Of a stretch of DNA of 64,000 nucleotides, positions 58,447 through 64,000 are shown piece after piece. The notes beneath the pieces are model-generated. The model saw only the letters and a program-made list of their open reading frames with translations. It was not told the origin of the DNA and ran no database searches. The stretch's first letter is position 1; every line of letters begins with the position of its first letter. The stretch is from Tigriopus japonicus (lineage: Eukaryota; Arthropoda; Copepoda; Harpacticoida; Harpacticidae), in assembly GCA_010645155.1 (NCBI GenBank), contig CM021316.1, positions 4,413,220 to 4,477,219 on the forward strand. The letters are read 5' to 3'. Both the position numbers and the translations under genes were made by a program.

Positions 58447-59067
58447 TTCTTGCTTAGATTTCGTCAAGTGACGTTTATTTTGGAGAGAAAGTTTGTAGAA
58501 TGTTATTCAAAAAATGTTTTTAACCATTATTTTTCGAATTACTATTTTTGGACACTTTTGGACACTCCTATTTTTGGACAGCCTTATTTTTGGACACTTT
58601 TGGACACCTTTTGGACAGGGGTGGACAAAATGTCCAAAAATCAAATGCCCACCCTGCCTACAATTCCAAATTTTCCAAAATTCCTGAAAAATGTTTTTCC
58701 ATTTGATTTTTCAAGTTTGAGATTTTTCAGAGGTTGAGAAGTTTCAAGTGCTAAACCTGCAAGATATTGTCAAAATTTGAAAGTAGAAATGGAAATCAGA
58801 AAATCAGAATGTTAATATTTAACACTATTTTTTTAGTCGTTCCTCTAATCTGTAACCGATATAAGGGAATGGTTTCCATGTAAGTCATAAGTACTTTTAC
58901 AAAATGCCATTTCTTATAAAATATTTTGTCTAGTAAGAGTTTTCCACCCTTGGGGAACTCTGGACATATGGTTGATTGGGGATCGTTTGTAAGAAACGAT
59001 CCAATTCTTGTTTACAACGTAATAATGTTTCATTTAGTAATTAAAACCATCAGAGATGCTCTCTAAC

Positions 59068-59721
59068 GGTGACAGGACAACTCGACCCAGCGGACAACTC
59101 GACCTAAGACAACTCGACCCAACGGACAACCCGACCCAGGACAAGTCGACCCAGCGGACAACTCGACCCAAGACAACTCGACCCAGCGGACAACTCGACC
59201 CAGCGGACAACTCAACCCAGTAGAAACTTGAATCAGTGGACAACTTCAAAAAGGCACAAAACAGAACTAAACAATCAATTGAACTTCTAATGATCAAAAT
59301 TGCATGGCAGATCTCCATTTTTCAGAAAATATTTATAACCTTATTTTTTCAAATGACATTTTTGCCCTTGAATACTATTTTACTGATTTTTCCCATTGCC
59401 AAAGGCAGATTGTCCCTTCCTCAACTTTGATTTTTTAGATTAAAGTGAATATTTTGAACCACTAGTTTGAGTTTTGTGCTTTTACAGGTTTTCACAAGCT
59501 CGAATTTTGAAGTGGGTTTAGTTGTTTTCAGGGTCGAGTTGTTCATTAGGTTAAGTTGTCCACTGGGTCGAGTTATCCGCTGGGTTGAGTTATTCACTTG
59601 GTCGAGTTGTCCGCTGGGTTGAGTTGTCTGCTGGGTCGAGTTGTCCGCTGGGTCGAGTTTTCCACTGGGTCGAGTTGTCCATTGGGTCGAGTTGTCCGCT
59701 GGGTCGAGTTGTCCTGTCACC
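59068..59721. mobile_element. Element with mirror-image 17-bp repeat arrays at both ends
   Basis: The ends GGTGACAGGACAACTCGACC and the reverse of GGTCGAGTTGTCCTGTCACC are perfect inverted repeats. Each continues into a degenerate array of the 17-mer GGACAACTCGACCCAGC: about nine units at 59074-59225 and about eleven inverted units at 59530-59714. The core of about 300 bp between them has no transposase. I cannot see target duplications or name the superfamily. Confidence 0.8.
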
Positions 59722-61192
59722 TCGCAAAACAAATGCTGTAAGGAGACTGGTGGTTTTTGGTAGGTTAATGCTCTAAGAAATTCAAGCTGTAGATGTTGCC
59801 CCTTAAAGGAACAAACATCATAATAAATATTCTTGTATTTGATATCTTTCGACATTTTTTCAAATGTTTTAACCTTGGATTACTTTCTTCCTTTCTTCTG
59901 AGCTGCAGCATGGCTATGGGCGCAAAAAAAGATTGCAGTCCTGTTCCAGGGCTCGAGTCTTTCTCAATTTTTGGAAAAATAGGATTCGATTCGAGCCCTA
60001 CGAATCATTGCAAAGATTCGTTTACAGCCCCATTTTCAATTGGTCCCCTGACTCTGAAGTTACTTAATCAAAATACATTAAGATGTATTGGCTCCCAATA
60101 AAGATGGTTTAATCGACTGACCCAACATAAGTGATTAAAGTGTGGACGGCAAAATAATTGAGTTTTTCTGTGAGCCAAACCAACATTCCTTGAGACTAAC
60201 AAAGCTTTTGTGTATTCTGGACTTGGCGACTTCCCAAATATATTTGATGCATTTGTAAAAACAAAGTGCAAAGTACAAAAAATATATTTTTTCGGGTGAG
60301 GGGAGAGGGTCTGGAAGCGTATATTTTAGTGATAAAAAAAGAATGATTTTTTTCTCGAAAAACTATCAAAGCTGGATCTAGTGTAAGTGTAATCAATTGT
60401 TTTTTTTGAAGAGATTGTTAATGAACTACTTTTTGCGAATGTAATGGTAATTCAAAATGAATTATGGAAACACTTGTAATGACTGAATCCCCTGTCCAAA
60501 AAATTGCTTCGTTTTCAGCTCTGAAGAGTAGCTTAAAAGAGTCCTTGAATCATTTTCTGTGAAAAAAAAATTGCTGAGATTTTATCTCAATTATTGAGAA
60601 TTGGCTGCAAACCAAGGAAATTGGCAAATTGAACACTGAAATGAAACATTATTTGGAAGCTCACATGCATAAGTGAGACATGCAAGAGAATCTTCCTTAC
60701 ATCTCTTTCAAGGAATATTCCTCATACAATCAATTACTTGTACCAAAACTCATGATTCTATTTCGTAGTTAATAACCGTAAGAATAATAAAAAACCTAAC
60801 TTCCAAATTATCATAACAGGTAAGGCCATTTTGACCACATAATGAGGATTATATTTGACTTCCAAAAAAATAAAATCGTCTTGCCGTTTAGTCATGATAC
60901 TACTACATATTTTACTTGGTTCCTTGGAAGTCAATGTAACGAAACGTTGCCACAACCAAAAGTTGCACCCCTGTGCAAACCTCCACGGGTTTTCATTGTC
61001 CTTAAACAATGGTTAGAGAGCTGGCAATACAATGGCTAACCCTTTGAGCTAATCAATTCGATCTAAAGTGCTTTTTATCATCTTGGCGCACAAACAGGGG
61101 AATCCCTAAAACGGGTTTCCAAATAGACTCGAAATTTACCATCACAATCCAGTTCAACTCGATTGGTTGTACCTGATAGAGCCATTCTCGCA
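59722..61192. other. Upstream region of the second Cys-rich gene
   Basis: A small hairpin near 59947-59999 pairs AGGGCTCGAGTC with GATTCGAGCCCT. Otherwise there is no gene or repeat, and no TATA box is obvious before 61193. Confidence 0.35.
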
Positions 61193-61259
61193 ATGAAGAT
61201 GAAGTTCATCAGAATCACGACCTTTCTTTGCATCATGCTGTTTGCAAATTCGTTGGCCC
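61193..61259 (+). CDS. Cys-rich secreted protein 2, exon 1 (signal peptide)
   Basis: Encodes MKMKFIRITTFLCIMLFANS plus LA and the first base of codon 23: a basic start, hydrophobic core and ANSLA end typical of a secretion signal. The donor is CCC|GTAAGT, phase 1, matching gene 1. The first ATG in the frame was chosen; a second Met at codon 3 is possible. Confidence 0.85.
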
Positions 61260-61617
61260 GTAAGTAATCCTAACATTTCCTTTCTTTTCATCGTTATTTT
61301 TATCATTGTTCTTATTACCCTGTTCATCGTCATCATTATTATTATTTTGAATGGATAGTCATATCAAATGAAGTAGCACCCTGATAAAAGCGCTTAAAAG
61401 TGACAATCAAATCATCAAATATTGCTGACAAGCGTCATGACTCATGATGGAATTGAATAGAAAGAAGGAATTGAAAAGCCCCCAACTCTGATGGCTTTTT
61501 AACAAACCCCCCATCTTTAGTTCATCCATGAAGTCAAACAAACATGCTTGGAAACAATCTGACACTATTCGATCCCCTACTACTTTTAAAACATTTTACA
61601 GTATAGTACTGCTACAG

Positions 61618-62090
61618 TATTGCTTCAAACACGTAGTAACGTAGCGTTATTTGACATAGAATTGGAAGACGTTATTCCTGACGACTATCCTGCTTTTGAA
61701 GAAGCAGACCAACCAATCTACGGCAACAACGACGACGACAATAACAACGACGACAACTATGAACTGGCTGCTGCCCCCGTTGGGGCTCTTGACGATATTG
61801 AGGACGGGGATGGCTTCAAAACCTTGTCCCAAGATGCGCCATCTTCACAAGAAGATGAAGAAGAGATTGGCATTTTTGGTTTTTGTGCAAGTTGCTCCTG
61901 CACCTTGGATCTGGTGTGTCGATTTCGGTGCCCACTGCGGTGCGCAGCCTTTGGCCGCGGTTTCCCCGGCCAATTTTGCGTCGTTTGTTCTTGCCTCAAT
62001 TTAGAATGCAACTTGAGATGCGCCCAATGTAGTGGAGTAGGACCAACCCTGTTTACTGAAGATCAAGACGGAAACGACGGTGAACAATGA
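61618..62090 (+). CDS. Cys-rich secreted protein 2, exon 2 (179 aa in total)
   Basis: With the acceptor GCTACAG at 61617 the frame runs from L23 to the TGA at 62090. Residues about 35-108 are an acidic Asp/Asn/Glu-rich spacer. Two six-cysteine modules follow: C112-C131 (CASCSCTLDLVCRFRCPLRC) and C143-C160 (CVVCSCLNLECNLRCAQC), separated by a short Gly/Phe/Pro linker instead of long GGGGF repeats, then an acidic tail (DQDGNDGEQ). The coding exon is 473 nt, the same length as exon 2 of gene 1. AATAAA follows at 62205. It is a paralogue of gene 1. Confidence 0.85.
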
Positions 62091-62204
62091 ACAGCTGTAT
62101 GCAGCGGCAACGACAACGCTTATTGTTGGGCATTTAGATGGATCCAAATTAAAGTGTAACACTGTACTTTCTCGTTAATGGGCATGTGGGTTTTTGAGCT
62201 CTAA

Positions 62205-62210
62205 AATAAA
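62205..62210 (+). promoter_or_regulatory. Poly(A) signal AATAAA of Cys-rich gene 2
   Basis: Lies 114 bp after the stop, nearly the same spacing as in gene 1. It would allow a transcript ending before the third exon at 62309. Confidence 0.75.
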
Positions 62211-62308
62211 TTACCCTAGTCAAGTTAACTAATAGTCTTATGATCTGATGAATAAGATATGAGTTCACGTATATCATTAAGTGAGTGCCATTCCATGACT
62301 TTTTCTAG

Positions 62309-62583
62309 AGTGCGGTTTTGGTGCGGGCAATTGCAACCTGTGCTCTTGTTCGGATCTAATTTGCATGAATTGCTGCCCATTGAAATGCCAGGGAGTAGGC
62401 GGTGGGAGTGGCCAGGACTTTTGCTTCCGATGCTCGTGCCTCAGCATCCAATGCCGTTTGAGTTGCCCAAGTCGATGCGAACGACCGCAAAATGAAGATA
62501 TCCCGGAGGATCCCATTTCCAATGATTCCGATGACTTGGGAGCCAATGATGACTTTGCTGGGGATGCTATTGGAATTCGATAA
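62309..62583 (+). CDS. Cys-rich family exon 3, alternative last exon or orphan
   Basis: After the acceptor TTTTTCTAG the frame gives CNLCSCSDLICMNCCPLKC, a short GVGGGSGQDF linker, CFRCSCLSIQCRLSCPSRC and an acidic tail ending GDAIGIR. Both modules match the family spacing; the first has one extra cysteine. The acceptor needs a phase 1 donor, exactly that of the signal-peptide exon at 61193-61259. No signal-peptide exon lies between 62091 and 62308. It lacks the long acidic spacer of its neighbours. It is either an alternative last exon of gene 2 or a partial duplicate whose first exon is lost. Confidence 0.6.
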
Positions 62584-63090
62584 GATGTCTGATCTCCTTG
62601 TGAACAAGCAAATGGGACCAACCCATCGATTTGTGTGCCGAAATGAGCCCACTGAAATAGATGAATTATACTGCAAGCACAGTTTCATTTCTTAGCGTCT
62701 GTTGGGAAAACATGTCAAATTGAATTGTTGGCTAAGTAGTTCAAGCTAGTAGTTGAGGTGCGTTCAATAACGCCATAGCGTTTAAGCTCAATAGCGTCAA
62801 TAACAAAAGGTCAGATATAAGCTGTTTTGTCAAAATATTTTGCATTAAAATTGTATCAAGAAATATCTTACTTCCATGTCAATTTTCACGCACGTACTGG
62901 TCGTCTGATGTCGAAGATTGAAGATGAAGATGCGCTCATTAGATCCGAAGCAGTTCCCTACGTTAAGAATTTTGATGAGAAGAAAAACGTTGGGAATTTC
63001 CCCCATTTTTGGGGGCAGTTTTGAACGAACAGTAAAAATTTAATGGCATCAAAAATCAAAAGGTAATGTTCTCGCCTGTCTGGGAATTTT
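62584..63090. other. Downstream stretch
   Basis: ATTAAA near 62844 could serve the 62309 exon. No other feature is seen. Confidence 0.35.
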
Positions 63091-63255
63091 GGCAAAAACC
63101 ATCTTGAGAGCACTGTCTCAGGGTTATTTGTCCCTTATGGTACCCGGTTGATAATCTTGGCCATGATCGTGGTTGGAACTTCTGTTGGCCTGATATGGTC
63201 AATGAACCCGAAATTTGACCCCGTCACTCAAGAACCTTCATGTTACCGGTAGAAA
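63091..63255 (+). pseudogene. Possible ionotropic receptor membrane-segment fragment
   Basis: With one frameshift near 63142 the plus strand reads ILRALSQGYLSLMVPG and then TRLIILAMIVVGTSVGLIWS before a stop at 63250. The order of a 'LxQG' block and a hydrophobic segment is reminiscent of the pore-flanking TM1 of arthropod ionotropic receptors. It is too short and broken for a confident call. Confidence 0.2.
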
Positions 63256-63369
63256 GTCAGCGCTTCGCCAGGCGATGAAACTTCGCCTCCCCGAAGATCG
63301 AATTGAGCTTTGGGAATAATTATAAATACATGTCATATAATAACACTGCAGTTCTTTTTGACAACTTGA

Positions 63370-63440
63370 ATTGATCATACAGGACTCGAACACTCAGTCT
63401 GGGGAATCACTGACACTCTTTCAATACATTGCATTCCTAG
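63370..63440 (-). repeat. Decayed tRNA-like SINE fragment
   Basis: The minus strand contains GTGTTCGAGTCCTGTA and CAGTGATTCCCCAGAC, which match the B-box half of the units at 12909-13157. There is no A-box region. Confidence 0.45.
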
Positions 63441-64000
63441 AAATTAGGGTTTTTTTTGCAAATAGTGCTTACAACCCAAATCTCGGTCGGAGCGTCATTT
63501 CGTTTGTCAAAGCCATAGTTTCAAAGTGAATCAATCAATTTCAAAAACGCTCCGCCTGAGTAAACTATAACTGGTTTCCTCAATTGTTATTTTTATCAAT
63601 AAATCATGAACGTAATATTCCAAAAGTATTTTTTAGTTTGATATGGGACTTTAATACATGACAACCAGATATGAAATTCCGTTATTCTGATGCATGGTTT
63701 TTTTACTATTGTGCATGCACGTAGTTCTTTTTCAAGACTCAGGACTCAAAAGAATTTAGAGCTGAACACTCCCATGAAAAAAAATCAATTTGTAATAACT
63801 AACCTTATTCATTCATTAAATATTAAACACGTCTCTCTAAGATAAAAAGTACTTCTACTTCACTACAAAAATGTAGTTCCCACGTCTTTGGCTTACCCAT
63901 ACACTATACGTGTTGTATAGTGTTCAAACCAAATATAAAAACCACGGTGACTTTTTTTTATACTTTTTATTCTTATTTCTTGCCGGTCAGAAAATGGCTA
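63441..64000. other. End of window without features
   Basis: AT-rich sequence. A perfect small hairpin CACTATAC..GTATAGTG lies near 63902-63921. No gene is seen. Confidence 0.35.

Larger units (their letters stand above)
57246..58656. mobile_element. Non-autonomous hAT element with GTGTCCAAAA arrays
   Basis: Termini CAGGGTGGGCATTT and AAATGCCCACCCTG are perfect inverted repeats. The exact 8-bp target duplication CCTACAAT lies at 57238-57245 and 58657-58664. GTGTCCAAAA words (about seven at the left end, seven at the right, in mirrored orientation) form subterminal arrays. The interior has a 78-bp tandem duplication and a simple TTAC run but no transposase. Confidence 0.94.

Noticed and set aside
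59068..59721. CRISPR array
   Set aside because: Units are contiguous, degenerate and mirrored around a centre, without unique spacers, and the DNA is eukaryotic.
59034..59855. Repetitive frames encoding GRVVRWVELSAGSSCPL-like and TRPSGQLD-like repeats
   Set aside because: They are translations of the 17-bp arrays and change frame with the array; no start context or conserved product.
62222..62308. ATGAGTTCAC|GTATAT near 62261 as a signal-peptide exon for the 62309 exon
   Set aside because: Only three codons before the donor, no hydrophobic segment and an implausibly short intron.

Overview
The window is eukaryotic nuclear DNA. It shows GT-AG introns, AATAAA poly(A) signals, tRNA-derived SINEs and a dense load of degenerate DNA transposons and non-LTR elements. 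A family A GPCR of the FMRFamide-receptor-like type, mariner transposases with DD37D-like spacing and a BEL/Pao gag point to a protostome, most likely an arthropod. A crustacean such as a copepod is my guess, but the species cannot be fixed from the sequence alone. I see no bacterial operons, CRISPR arrays or rRNA genes.

Layout. 1-20 kb is almost entirely repeats: an element present in two opposite copies (14-~1000 and 9027-11084), nested hAT-type MITEs with 8-bp target duplications, a 5'-truncated non-LTR retrotransposon (4911-6554), an array of AGGTCA half-sites, a BEL/Pao gag relic, a second non-LTR element on the minus strand (about 12.87-8.64 kb) split by the 2-kb insertion, tandem tRNA-like copies, long hairpins, hAT elements at 15.1-16.4 and 17.7-19.4 kb, and a SINE. 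20-25 kb holds one unidentified coding-like stretch, two copies of another hAT MITE and a SINE with an A tail. 25.87-40.62 kb is one spliced GPCR gene of six coding exons (639 aa), whose introns carry a dead mariner, a foldback element, hAT elements and LINE 3' ends. 42.4-51.4 kb is a tangle of dead mariners and inverted repeats with interleaved terminal repeats. 51.5-53.1 kb is a second copy of the 15-kb hAT family.

54.8-62.6 kb contains the most distinctive host genes. Two two-exon genes encode small secreted proteins (177 and 179 aa) with a signal-peptide exon, an acidic N-terminal segment, and two six-cysteine modules of the form C-x2-C-x-C-x4/5-C-x3-C-x2/3-C; the linker between modules is Gly/Phe-rich in the first gene. 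A third exon of the same family (62309-62583) has the same intron phase but no signal-peptide exon of its own, so it may be an alternative last exon of the second gene. A hAT element (57246-58656) and an element with mirror-image 17-bp repeat arrays (59068-59721) lie between them.

In functional terms the window holds one peptide receptor gene and one small tandem family of secreted Cys-rich proteins in a transposon graveyard. Most other open frames are short and look like chance or transposon relics.
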